Source of the DNA: a virus
IMG/VR virus record: IMGVR_UViG_3300031972_002460
Location: 1-40,475 of that record
Length of the DNA: 40,475 bases
Direction: 5' to 3' (one strand)
Position 1 is the stretch's first letter. Each line of letters begins with the position of its first letter. Shown in pieces: positions 8,817-17,313 of this stretch. The notes under the pieces are model-generated. The model was not told the DNA's origin. It was given only the letters and a program-made list of their open reading frames with translations, and did no database searches. Made by a program: the position numbers and the translations under genes.

Positions 8817-11800
8817 TCAGCCGGCTCCTGCGACGGAGAGGGCGCGCTCCAGCTCTTCGAGCAGATTTCGTAGCGCGTTGGCCTGGTCTGGCGTGTAACG
8901 GCCAGTGGCGTTTCCGATGCCCGGCAGGTTGATCGTGATCTCCTGCGTGAGCTGCGGGTCGTAGTTGCTGGCGTCCGGCAACACGGTGCGGATGTTGCCG
9001 TGCTCGTCTCGGCGCACCCCGGATGGCTGATAGTCCGGGTGTCCGGCTTCGCGCAGCAGATTGGTAATCAGGCGCGAGACGCCATCACGCAGGTAAATCT
9101 CTGCCGTGGGGCGCGCGGCGCCGCTGGTAGTCAGCCCGCCATCACGCTGACGCAGCGCGCTCAGATAGTTGTCGTAGAGCTGCTCGAACAGGTTGTCGAC
9201 TTGCGCGCGCCCTTCGGCATCGAGCATGCGATACCGACCGTCGATCGCTGAAGCGCGCGCGGTGCCGCCACTGGTCGGCTGGTCACGGATCGCGCGCGGG
9301 TCGTAGCCGCCGTCCTCGCCTGACGCCGCCGCGCCATCGCGGGCAGCAGTGCGGCGCTGGTAGGCGGCCTCGACGGCGTCGATCGCGCTCTGTTCCTGCT
9401 GCAACGCCTGGACGGCGCGCTCGCTGCCGTATGCAGCCTTGCTGCCGGCCGTTTCTGCTGCCTCGCCCTTGGCGACATAGCGATCGATGAGCTGGTCGAC
9501 GGCGGCGCGCTGCTCGTCCGTCGAGGCACGTGCCCGCTGCATCGCAGCGGCGGTGGCTGCCGCCGCGTCGCCGCCGGCGGCAGCAGCGCGGATCTGCGCC
9601 TCGGCGACCTGCGCGAACGCGCGATCAAGTCCTTCCGCCGTCGCTTGACCGCTGCGCTTCACCAGCTCGAACTGTTCCTCGGCGACACGCGCGGCTTCCT
9701 GCAGCTCGGCGCGCGTCTGGATGCCGAACGCCTTGAACGCCTCGGTGAGCTTGCCGCTGGTGTCGCTGCCGGTCGCAGCGAGCACCTTGAGGCGGCGATC
9801 GATCTCGCTGATCGCGGCGGCAGTGTCGAAGCCCTGGATCTGCACACCCTGCAGCGACGCCTTGAGCGCTTCGAGTTCCTGCGGACTGTCCAGCACCTGG
9901 AACAGTTCGCGGAATCCCGCGGTGAGCAGACGTGGATCGGCGGCCGGATCAGCGAGCAGCGCCTTGAAGGTGTCGAGCAGGGTGCGCGCCTTGCCGTCGA
10001 TGCCGGTCAGCGCCGCTTCGGCGTCCACGCCCAGGCGGGCGAACGCCTCGGTGCGGATCTGCTCGACGATGGCGGACATCTGCTCGAACCGGGCCTTGCC
10101 CTCGTCGGTCTCCTGGTTGATGCCGCCGAGCACGTCGCGCGCCGTGGCGAGCAGCTTCGGCAGATCCTCGTCGGAGACCTTGCGGATGCCGGCGGCGAGC
10201 CCCTGCTCGATCGCCAAGGCGGAGGCGTTGCCATCTGCCTCCAGCGTCCGCAGCGCCGTGGCGGCGTCGATCAGCGCCTGCGGGCTGGTGGCGTTGATGC
10301 TGCCGATCAACTTCTCGATCGCACCGGCGGCGTCGAAGCCCTTGGCGGTGACATCGCCCAGGGCGCTCGATGCCGTGGACGCACCGCCGGCCAGTTCCGC
10401 GCCGAGCGCCGTGCCGGCGGCGCCTGCGGCACCGGCGACGCCCTGCGCCGCGCCTGCAGTCCCGTCGAGCGCATCGGTTGCCGCCTGCGCCTTCGGCGGT
10501 ACGTCGCCGAAGACCTGGCCGAGGGCTTCACCGGAGCCGCGCAGCGAGCGCGCCATCATGTCGCCGGCTGCGGCGATATCGTCCAGATCGCCCGCGGCGC
10601 TCTCCCGCAGCTCGCGGGCGCGGATCTCCAGCACGTCCGCCGCTTCCGCAAAGCCTCGGCTGATGTCGCCGAACGTGATCGCCGACATGGCCCGTGCGAT
10701 CAGCGCCTGCGCGTCCGCGATCACTGCGGCGCCGGCCTTCACCGTGCCGGTCATGACGTTCCAGGCCGAGCGCAAGGTCGCAGCAGCGAAGACCAGCGTC
10801 TCGAAGACCAGGCGGATGCTGCCAGCGACGCGGACGGCCGTGTCGCCCGATTCGGCGACCCCGGCCGAGACGTCGGCGATCTCGCGCTTGAACGTGTCGA
10901 GCACGCCCGCGTCGGCGATCTGCGCGAGGAACTGCGTGTAGTTGTCCTTGAGGTTGCTGACCGTGCCGTTGAAGGTCCGCATCTGGTCGATCGCGGCGCC
11001 CTGCGCCGAGCGGCCGATCTCGTCGATCAGCGCCTTGATCGCATCCCGACCCAGCAGCCCCTTCTGCTGCAAGTCCTGGATCTCGGCCGTCGTCTTGCCG
11101 AGCGCCTTCTGCAGCAGGTCGTACACCGGCACGCCGCGCTCGACGAGCTGCAGCACTTCCTCGCCCTGCAGCTTCTGCTTGGCCCACGCCTGGCCGACTG
11201 CGAGTACCAGGCCGTTGAGGCGCTCCTGGCCGCCGCCCAGGCGCTCGTTCTGGTCGACGAGGGCCTGCAGCGTGCCGTCCAGCGGATCGAGGCCGAAGCT
11301 CTTGAGCTTGATGACCGCGTCGAGCGTGTCCTGCAGCTGCAGCGGCGTGTTGCGCGCGAACAGCTTGACCCACTCGAACGCCGCCTCACCCGCCGCAGCG
11401 CTGCCGAAGGCGCCTTCGAGCTGCTTTTGAAAGCGTTCAAAGCTCGCGCCGGTCTGGACCAGGTCGACGACGGTCCGCCAGGCGGTTCGGAGACTGGCAA
11501 AGCCAGCGACCAGGGCGGTGAGCCCCCCCGTCAGCTTTCCAATCGCACCGCCGAGCAGCCCCGTCTGCTGCGTCGTGTCCGAAGCCTCGCGCCGGAATGC
11601 GCCGAGGATGCGGCTCAGCACCCCGACCTTCTTGCCCTTCGTCTCCGCCGCGTTGCCGGCTTCCTGAAGGGCCGCGCGCTGGTTCTTCAGCTCGGTGCTG
11701 AGTTCAGCGACGCCGGCCTTGGCCAGCGCCGTTTCGCGGGCGATGCGCTTCTCTTCGTCGGCCAGCTTGTTGGCGTCGACGCCGGCGTACTGCATCGCCT

Positions 11801-12863
11801 TGCGCGACTGTTCCAGCGCGGCGGTCTTCTCCTCGAACGCCGTCTCTGCCTTGGCGACTTCGGCGCGGAGCTGGTCCACGGTGCGCGACTGCGCCGCCAG
11901 CGCCGCTTCGTCGGACTTCGCAGCGCGTTCGAGATCCCGCTCGGCCTTCTCGGCTTCGCGCAGCGCCTTGGCGGTGTCGGTGACCTTGGCGCGTGCCTGC
12001 TCGAACTCCGCTGTCGAGTCGCGCAGCTGCTGCTGCAGCGCTTCATTGGCCTGGTCTGCCTGGCCGGCGGCTTGCGATACCTCGCCATAGGCGCGGTTGG
12101 CGGTGTCCAGTGACTCGGCAGACCGCGCGTACTCGGACGCCGCCGCAGCGGTGCGGTTGCGCGCGTCCTCGAGTGCGCGCTCCAGACCGCGCACGCGCTC
12201 GGTCGCACGCTCGTGCCGCTCGGTCAGCGAAGCGCTCGGCTGGTCGGCGGCGATGACCTGCGCCGTCAGATCCCGCTGCGCGTCCTTCGCCTTCTGCAGG
12301 CGCTGCTCAAGGCTCTGCGTCGCCGTCTCGGCGCGGCGCAGGCTCGTGGCGCTGGTCGACAGCGCACGCTCACCCTGCGTGACCTCGGCCTTCGCCGCGG
12401 CCTGCTGCGCGGCCAGGCGGCTGCTGGCTTCGGCGGCGGCACCGGCCGCGCGCGTCACATCGTCGAGCCGCGCCTGCTGATCCTTGAGCGTGATGCTGTT
12501 GCGCGAGGCTTCGCTCGACAGCTCGTCGATGCGGTCGCGCGTCTGCTGCAGCGTGGTCGAGACAAGCTGCAGGGACTGCTGCAGCGTGCGCTGCGTGGCC
12601 TCCGCCTCGCCGGACTTGGCACGCATCTGGTCGAGCGTGCCGGCGGCTTCCTGCGCCGCGCTGCTCGCCGCCTTGAACGTCTCCGCAACGACCTTCTGGC
12701 GCGTGAGGCGCTCCAGCTCGCTGGCCAGCGCCTGCGCTTTCCCGCGCACCTCGCTCGCATCACCGCCCAGGCCCTCGATTTCCTTCGAGAGCTTGTCGAT
12801 CTCACCCAGGCCGTCGATCGCGGCCTTGATGCGTAGCGCGAGTTCTAGGTTGCGGTCTGCCAT
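8817..12863 (-). CDS. Tail tape measure protein
   Basis: Sets tail length and is ejected with the DNA. At 1348 residues it would correspond to a tail of roughly 200 nm by the usual 1.5 Å per residue rule. The N-terminal ~410 residues are almost pure charged coiled coil (Ala, Glu, Arg, Gln rich). A tape-measure domain follows at ~430-680 (RFQKQLEGAFGSAAAGEAAFEWVKLFARNTPLQLQ, GVPVYDLLQKALG, GQAWAKQKLQGEEVLQLVERG). Hydrophobic helices lie at ~690-760 and the C-terminal part is Ala-rich helical. It is the longest gene in the window, between tail tube and tail tip genes. Confidence 0.95.
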   Translation of the reverse strand: MADRNLELALRIKAAIDGLGEIDKLSKEIEGLGGDASEVRGKAQALASELERLTRQKVVAETFKAASSAAQEAAGTLDQMRAKSGEAEATQRTLQQSLQLVSTTLQQTRDRIDELSSEASRNSITLKDQQARLDDVTRAAGAAAEASSRLAAQQAAAKAEVTQGERALSTSATSLRRAETATQSLEQRLQKAKDAQRDLTAQVIAADQPSASLTERHERATERVRGLERALEDARNRTAAAASEYARSAESLDTANRAYGEVSQAAGQADQANEALQQQLRDSTAEFEQARAKVTDTAKALREAEKAERDLERAAKSDEAALAAQSRTVDQLRAEVAKAETAFEEKTAALEQSRKAMQYAGVDANKLADEEKRIARETALAKAGVAELSTELKNQRAALQEAGNAAETKGKKVGVLSRILGAFRREASDTTQQTGLLGGAIGKLTGGLTALVAGFASLRTAWRTVVDLVQTGASFERFQKQLEGAFGSAAAGEAAFEWVKLFARNTPLQLQDTLDAVIKLKSFGLDPLDGTLQALVDQNERLGGGQERLNGLVLAVGQAWAKQKLQGEEVLQLVERGVPVYDLLQKALGKTTAEIQDLQQKGLLGRDAIKALIDEIGRSAQGAAIDQMRTFNGTVSNLKDNYTQFLAQIADAGVLDTFKREIADVSAGVAESGDTAVRVAGSIRLVFETLVFAAATLRSAWNVMTGTVKAGAAVIADAQALIARAMSAITFGDISRGFAEAADVLEIRARELRESAAGDLDDIAAAGDMMARSLRGSGEALGQVFGDVPPKAQAATDALDGTAGAAQGVAGAAGAAGTALGAELAGGASTASSALGDVTAKGFDAAGAIEKLIGSINATSPQALIDAATALRTLEADGNASALAIEQGLAAGIRKVSDEDLPKLLATARDVLGGINQETDEGKARFEQMSAIVEQIRTEAFARLGVDAEAALTGIDGKARTLLDTFKALLADPAADPRLLTAGFRELFQVLDSPQELEALKASLQGVQIQGFDTAAAISEIDRRLKVLAATGSDTSGKLTEAFKAFGIQTRAELQEAARVAEEQFELVKRSGQATAEGLDRAFAQVAEAQIRAAAAGGDAAAATAAAMQRARASTDEQRAAVDQLIDRYVAKGEAAETAGSKAAYGSERAVQALQQEQSAIDAVEAAYQRRTAARDGAAASGEDGGYDPRAIRDQPTSGGTARASAIDGRYRMLDAEGRAQVDNLFEQLYDNYLSALRQRDGGLTTSGAARPTAEIYLRDGVSRLITNLLREAGHPDYQPSGVRRDEHGNIRTVLPDASNYDPQLTQEITINLPGIGNATGRYTPDQANALRNLLEELERALSVAGAG

Positions 12864-12875
12864 TGCGGTCCGTTG

Positions 12876-12904
12876 AAAAACGAACGCCCCGACGATGCGG
12901 GGCG
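12876..12904 (-). terminator. Terminator-like hairpin just before the tape-measure gene
   Basis: On the minus strand a CGCCCC...GGGGCG stem (12899-12904 with 12885-12890), extended by one inner G-C pair, is followed by TTCGTTTTT. It ends about 12 bases before the tape-measure start. It may attenuate tail-tip transcription relative to capsid and tube genes. The stem is short and the U tract is interrupted, so termination would be partial. Confidence 0.5.
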
Positions 12905-12931
12905 CTCGCGATGCCTACCGGGGCGCCCCGA

Positions 12932-13108
12932 TCAGGCTTTGGCGACAGCCCCGCCGCTCTGCACCTCGCCGACCTTCTGTTCCTTGAGGAACTGCGCCTG
13001 CGCGGCGCTGACCGTGATCACGGTTCCGGGCTTGAGGTCTTCGCCCTTGTGGGTGTGCGGCTTGAGCAGCTTCACCGACACCGGGCCGCCCGTGGATTTC
13101 TTGCTCAT
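12932..13108 (-). CDS. Small DUF7210-like protein
   Basis: A 58-residue protein starting MSKKSTGG at 13108; an upstream in-frame ATG would add three residues. The pattern VKLLKPHTHKGEDLKPGTVITVSAAQAQFLKEQ resembles the small DUF7210 proteins of phage structural regions. It occupies the position where tail assembly chaperones usually lie, between tube and tape measure, but is too short and unlike them. The function is unknown. Confidence 0.7.
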   Translation of the reverse strand: MSKKSTGGPVSVKLLKPHTHKGEDLKPGTVITVSAAQAQFLKEQKVGEVQSGGAVAKA

Positions 13109-13147
13109 CTGATGCACTCCTGCTGTGTGGTCCAGGCAGCCGCCGGC

Positions 13148-13879
13148 TTACGCCGACGGATGTGCCCAGCGGTAGAACTTGGAGGCGCCCACGCCGACCT
13201 GCAGCGGATCGACGAGCAGCTCGGCGACGAGCTGCAACGTGGCGTAGTCGTCACCGATCATGTCGACGTTCTGCACCGTGCCGAACTTGATGCGGTGCAG
13301 ATCGACGGTCGTGTTCTCGTTGTTCTCGGCCTCGTTCAGGCCGTCGAAGTAGAGCGTCCACTCCGCCTGCGGCTGCGTCAGCGCCTCGACCACCACGCGC
13401 GCGCTGTAGCTGTACGAGATCTTGATCGGATCGTTCTCGCTGATCGCGCCGCCGGCCAGCGGCACGATGCCGGCGCCGGTGACCTTGTAGTCCACGCCCG
13501 CTTCGTACGTGACCAGCTCCGCATCGTCTTCGACGACGACGCTGGAGATGTTCATGTGGGCGGTGCGGATCAGTGCGCCCAGATGCGCGGTGTGCTCTTC
13601 GGCACTGACCGTGCTGGCGCTCACGTTGGTGATGCCGCCGCGCGTTGCCAGCGCAAGGTTCTCGGCGGTCACCGACTGGAAGGTCGCGTTGACCAGCACA
13701 CGGTCGAGGCGATCCGTGCGATTGAGCGTACCGCCATCGCGGCCATAGTTGCGCTGGCGCAGCTCCGTCACCTGGTGCTGGAGCTGGCAGACCGACAGGC
13801 TGCCCAGATGGCGCGCGGCGCCGGCCGCGTTGTACGGCTTGAGATAGCAGTCGGCCAGGCCGATGAAGCTCTTGTTCAT
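13148..13879 (-). CDS. Major tail tube protein
   Basis: A 243-residue protein placed between the gp37-like tail terminator and the tape measure, the standard slot for the tube subunit that stacks as hexameric rings. It has alternating beta strands (VDYKVTGAGIVPL, DPIKISYSYSARVVVEAL, AEWTLYFDGLN) of the tube-protein type and no sheath gene beside it. The ATG start at 13879 overlaps the upstream stop by 4 bases. The function is inferred mainly from position and fold pattern. Confidence 0.8.
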   Translation of the reverse strand: MNKSFIGLADCYLKPYNAAGAARHLGSLSVCQLQHQVTELRQRNYGRDGGTLNRTDRLDRVLVNATFQSVTAENLALATRGGITNVSASTVSAEEHTAHLGALIRTAHMNISSVVVEDDAELVTYEAGVDYKVTGAGIVPLAGGAISENDPIKISYSYSARVVVEALTQPQAEWTLYFDGLNEAENNENTTVDLHRIKFGTVQNVDMIGDDYATLQLVAELLVDPLQVGVGASKFYRWAHPSA

Positions 13880-14349
13880 GAGATACCTCGTGCAGTGATC
13901 GACTCGCCCTTGAGCTTGAGCCGGGTGGTGAACATCAGCGGGTAGTAGGCGTAGCCGCCCTTGCGAAACGTCGGCGAGCCGCCGGTGCCGAGCTGCAGGC
14001 GGCTCAGGTCATTCGACGGCTTCCAGCCGAGCAGTGCGTGCAGCGCGGCGTCCATCAGCGCGTTGGCGTTCTGGCGACCGGCGGCGCCGCTGATCTGGCT
14101 GGCCGCATTGCGCACAGCCGTGACGATGAACCAGCGCTGCTCGATCAACGGCAGCGCGCCCTGCGCGTTGTCGTCGACCACGCGATAGCCGCCGAAGATG
14201 ACCTGGTAGGCCGGCATGTGCTGCGCGTTCTCGGCCGTGCCGGCGAGATCCGGCGCGGTGAGCACCTTCACGCCAGCGGCGGCGATCGACTGGAGCCGCG
14301 CAACCAGCAGCGGCTCCGCCGCGAAGAAATCGGCACCGGCGGCGCCCAT
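13876..14349 (-). CDS. Tail terminator, Mu gp37-like
   Basis: A 157-residue protein following the gp36 homologue, as gp37 does in Mu. It contains VLTAPDLAGTAE, a YQVIFGGYRV strand and QRWFIVTAVRNA, as expected for the small alpha/beta terminator that caps the growing tail and joins it to the head. It overlaps its neighbours by 1 and 4 bases, so it is co-translated. Confidence 0.8.
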   Translation of the reverse strand: MGAAGADFFAAEPLLVARLQSIAAAGVKVLTAPDLAGTAENAQHMPAYQVIFGGYRVVDDNAQGALPLIEQRWFIVTAVRNAASQISGAAGRQNANALMDAALHALLGWKPSNDLSRLQLGTGGSPTFRKGGYAYYPLMFTTRLKLKGESITARGIS

Positions 14350-14759
14350 CAGTGCGCGCTCCAGTCGAAGCCGCTCGCCGCCTGGCCGTGACGCACACCG
14401 CCGACCGTGGCCGGCTGCTGCGACGAATCCGGAAAGCCGAGACCGGCCTTGCCAGCGACCACGTCGCGCAGCCAGGCGATGGCCTCCTCGTAGCGCTTGC
14501 GCACTTCCTCGGTCGGCGCATCGTCGTAGAGTCGAAAGCGCGCGATGTCGCTGGCGCGCGAAGTCAGCACGGCCGGCGTCGACGGCAGCGGCAGCGGATA
14601 GCGCTGCGACAGGTAGCTGTTGATCAGCTCGTCGGCATCCGCGAGCGCGCGATCGACAACGTCCGTGTCGATCGCACCCTCGTTGTCGCGGTCGGTGAGC
14701 TGGATCAGCTCCTGCTCACCGAACCGCGCAACGAGATCGTCCTGGCTCGCGTAGCCCAT
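14349..14759 (-). CDS. Head-tail connector, DUF1320 (Mu gp36-like)
   Basis: A 136-residue protein with the DUF1320 signature: a YASQDDLVARFGEQELIQLTDR start, then a helix with ADADELINSYLSQRYPLPL and the SDIARFRLYDD segment. The family adopts an adaptor-like helical fold at the portal side of the neck. Gene order gp34-gp35-gp36-gp37 is as in Mu. Confidence 0.92.
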   Translation of the reverse strand: MGYASQDDLVARFGEQELIQLTDRDNEGAIDTDVVDRALADADELINSYLSQRYPLPLPSTPAVLTSRASDIARFRLYDDAPTEEVRKRYEEAIAWLRDVVAGKAGLGFPDSSQQPATVGGVRHGQAASGFDWSAH

Positions 14760-14771
14760 GCCGGATGCGCG

Positions 14772-15152
14772 CTACTTGGCGCCCTTGCGGGCACGCGGCT
14801 TGTCAGCCTTGGCCGGCGACACATCGGTCGCCGGCTCCGGGCCTTGCTGCGGCGCGCTTTCGGGTTGTGCGATGCCCAGTACCGGGTCGACGAGGGACGG
14901 ATGGACGGGAGCGGCAGACTCATCGCCTGCCGCCCCCGCGTCCGCGGCACTGCCGTCTTCGGAGGGCATGGTGGGCTGCGGCCCCGGCGGCTGTTCGTCG
15001 CCGGGATCGCGGTCGTGCGGGACGAGTTCGACCGAGCCGCGGTCGTAGTAGACCTTGAGCGCTCGCTCGTTCTCGTCGGTGATCTCCAGCTCGGTGCGCG
15101 GCGGGATCGCCGTCGCGCCGAGCTGGATCGCCATCAGGGTGCGGACTCGCAT
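14772..15152 (-). CDS. Mu gp35-like protein with disordered tail
   Basis: A 126-residue protein between the major capsid gene and the DUF1320 gene, the place of gp35 in Mu. The first ~45 residues form a compact beta segment (ELEITDENERALKVYYDRGSVELV). The remaining 80 are Pro/Ala/Gly/Asp rich, end in a basic ARKGAK, and are probably disordered. The family call rests on position and the N-terminal pattern. Confidence 0.65.
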   Translation of the reverse strand: MRVRTLMAIQLGATAIPPRTELEITDENERALKVYYDRGSVELVPHDRDPGDEQPPGPQPTMPSEDGSAADAGAAGDESAAPVHPSLVDPVLGIAQPESAPQQGPEPATDVSPAKADKPRARKGAK

Positions 15153-15155
15153 GGC

Positions 15156-16097
15156 TTAGCCGCCGAACGCCGCGCCAGCGCCGATCAGCAAGTAGCCGGA
15201 GGTGATGCCCGACAGCACCGGAGCGCGATCGTAGGTCATCGGGTAGATCCAGCTCTTGGCCTTGCGGTCGTTGTAGGGCTCCTCGACGATCGGCGAGCCT
15301 TCCAGGGTGTACGTGTAGCCGTAGCTCGGCTGCTCGTTGTCGATCGAGCTGTCGTTCACGTACGCAAGGATCGCGTCGTTGCCCCAGATGTCGACGTTCT
15401 CGTCGTCATCGTTGATGTAGAAGTCCTCGCCAACCTCCAGGCGGTCGACGTTGAAGTACCCCTTGAGCATCTCGTTGGTGATGCTCGCCGAGCTGGTGTA
15501 CTTGAACTGTTCCTTCACCTTCGGGTTGCGACGCGCGCGCATCGCGGCGTTGGCCGAGAGCACGAGCGTGTTCGGGCGCATGCCGGTGCTGGCGCGAATC
15601 GCCTCCTTGGCAGTCTCCACGGTCTCGCCAGGGTCGACGGCCGGGTTGTGCCAGGACGATGCCGTCAGGTCGATCTTGTGGTCGGCGTCGTACGCCGCGG
15701 CGTCGCGCGCCATCTCGGCCTGCTCGATCTCCAGCGCCTTGCTGACGATCGCCATCACGCCGTTGACCGCACGGGTGCCCAGGTTGATGCCCGGCACGGC
15801 GGCGGCGTCCTGCATCAGCTCCCACGGCACCTTGCCGTCGAGCGCGTCCTGCACCAGGGCAAACGGCTTGCCCAGGTAGCCGAACTGGATGCGCTTGCTG
15901 TCCGCACCCGGCGCGCGGCGCAGGTTGTAGCGGCGGAAGCTCTCGCGGCCGAACTCGATCACCTGGCCGCCGCGCTGGCCCACGCCCACGCGCGGGAACA
16001 GGGCCATGCCGACGTGCCGGTTGTGCTTGTAGCCCTGCGCGACGTTGGTGAGGATCGGGTCGATCACTCGCGCTTGGCCGGGGGTGTGCTGAGGCAT
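15156..16097 (-). CDS. Major capsid protein
   Basis: A 313-residue protein downstream of protease/scaffold and decoration genes, where Mu has gpT. The FRRYNLRRAPGADSKRIQF segment, the long helix with EIEQAEMARDAAAYDADHKIDL and the C-terminal GSPIVEEPYNDRKAKSWIYPM are consistent with an HK97-fold coat protein. The ATG is preceded by AGGAG at good spacing, suiting high expression. The homology group appears distinct from Mu gpT itself. Confidence 0.88.
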   Translation of the reverse strand: MPQHTPGQARVIDPILTNVAQGYKHNRHVGMALFPRVGVGQRGGQVIEFGRESFRRYNLRRAPGADSKRIQFGYLGKPFALVQDALDGKVPWELMQDAAAVPGINLGTRAVNGVMAIVSKALEIEQAEMARDAAAYDADHKIDLTASSWHNPAVDPGETVETAKEAIRASTGMRPNTLVLSANAAMRARRNPKVKEQFKYTSSASITNEMLKGYFNVDRLEVGEDFYINDDDENVDIWGNDAILAYVNDSSIDNEQPSYGYTYTLEGSPIVEEPYNDRKAKSWIYPMTYDRAPVLSGITSGYLLIGAGAAFGG

Positions 16098-16141
16098 GTT
16101 CGTTGCTCCTGAGCGTATGGATCAGCCGGGCGTGCCGCGGC

Positions 16142-16732
16142 TTACTTGAGAAGGATTTCGATGAACTTGCCGGCGCCGCTCGCGGCCTCCAGCGCGCTCG
16201 CGAAGACGTGGCCTGCCGAGCCGTCCGGGCCGACCTTCGAGGCCGTGCCGCCGTTCGTGTACGGCGTGTTGCCGGTGGTGTTGCCGATCGAGAACGTGTC
16301 CGCGTCGATCGCGGTGACCATGAACGCCTGGTTGTTGACCTCGACCATGCCGCCGACGCCGGTGATCACGATCACGTCGCCGGTCTTGAGGCCGTGGTCC
16401 TCGGCCGTCACGACGCCCGGATTGGCCGCCGTGATGCCCGTGATCGCCACGCTGATCGCCGACGCCTGCGCCGGCACCGCGCGACCCTGCGAGTCCGTCA
16501 CCAGATCGTCGCCGAGGCCGATCGCCAGCCCGGTCTCGATGACCTCGGTGCCCTTCGCCTTGATCGGGTAAGCCGCGCCGGTGACCGCCGCGCTGACCGC
16601 CACGCCCTTGACGCGCTGGCCGGCAACCGTCGCCTGCGCGTCGTCGAAGCCGACTGCGCGGTGCGCAGTGACGGTTCCCGGCGCCTTGCCGGTGAGGGTC
16701 AGAAGGTCATGAACAGGCTTGGAAGAGGACAT
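16142..16732 (-). CDS. DUF2190 capsid decoration protein with inserted domain
   Basis: A 196-residue protein. Residues 1-92 match the start of DUF2190 cement proteins (LTLTGKAPGTVTAHRAVGFDDAQA, then VKGVAVSAA). Residues 166-196 match their end. Between them (~93-165) lies an extra module containing GVVTAEDHGLKTGDVIVITG and a DTFSIGNT strand, resembling the FCCH-like beta domain found in several phage virion proteins. The ATG has GGAG at good spacing. It is predicted to sit on the outside of the capsid. Confidence 0.8.
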   Translation of the reverse strand: MSSSKPVHDLLTLTGKAPGTVTAHRAVGFDDAQATVAGQRVKGVAVSAAVTGAAYPIKAKGTEVIETGLAIGLGDDLVTDSQGRAVPAQASAISVAITGITAANPGVVTAEDHGLKTGDVIVITGVGGMVEVNNQAFMVTAIDADTFSIGNTTGNTPYTNGGTASKVGPDGSAGHVFASALEAASGAGKFIEILLK

Positions 16733-16779
16733 TTGAAGCTCCGTTAGATAGGCCGGGAACGAGCGATGTCAGGCGCGTC

Positions 16780-17313
16780 TCAGGCGGCCTGCTCGACGGC
16801 GGCAACGGCCGTCACGTAGTCGACGCCCTGGTGCTCGCGCATGTACTCGCGGGCGCGGCGATCCAGCTCGGCGCGGGCCGGGTCCACCGTGTAGCCGGCC
16901 GGCGCGGTGAAGCTGTGTGCCGTCGCGGCCTTCGGGTCGTGATCCGCCTGGCGGCGGTTGAGTTCGAGCTGCACCGGCAGCGCGGTCAGCAGATCCTTGG
17001 CGAACTGCGCGAAGCCGACCTTCTTCTCGGTCTTGTCTTCGGCGGCGAAGGTGAACTCCGCCTGCGCCTGATCGATGCCCTCCAGCGCGCTGATGAACTC
17101 GGCGACGCCCTGGGCCTGGGCCGGCGTCAGGCGGCACTTGCCGTCCTTGTCCTTGACCAGGCCATTGACGAACGCCTGGTTCGCGGCAACGCGGCGCTGG
17201 AACTCCGCCGCCTTGAGCTGCGGCGCGAACTTGGCCTCGGCCTCCTTGCGCGCCTTCTCGGCGGCGTTGTCGATATCGGCCTGCGTGAAGGTGCTGGCGT
17301 TGTTGCCGGACAT
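16780..17313 (-). CDS. Nested scaffold protein (Mu gpZ-like)
   Basis: An in-frame internal ATG at 17313 (MSGNNASTFTQ) is preceded by GGAG with a 9-base spacer, far better than the ribosome-binding site of the full-length gene. In Mu, scaffold Z is made from an internal start within I. The predicted product is 177 residues and contains the Ala/Glu/Lys-rich helix of a capsid scaffold. The overlap is in the same frame, so both products share their C-terminus. Confidence 0.75.
   Translation of the reverse strand: MSGNNASTFTQADIDNAAEKARKEAEAKFAPQLKAAEFQRRVAANQAFVNGLVKDKDGKCRLTPAQAQGVAEFISALEGIDQAQAEFTFAAEDKTEKKVGFAQFAKDLLTALPVQLELNRRQADHDPKAATAHSFTAPAGYTVDPARAELDRRAREYMREHQGVDYVTAVAAVEQAA

Noticed and set aside
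9645-12113. 822-residue open frame on the plus strand
   Set aside because: It lies wholly antisense to the tape-measure gene, has no ribosome-binding site or family, and its Leu/Arg/Glu-rich composition is the expected reverse reading of a GC-rich coiled-coil gene. The same applies to other long plus-strand frames at 4918-5778, 12863-13945, 14352-16112, 16831-17862 and 26784-28184.
12932-13147. Programmed frameshift tail chaperone pair
   Set aside because: No slippery sequence followed by an overlapping extension was found; only one 58-residue gene is present.
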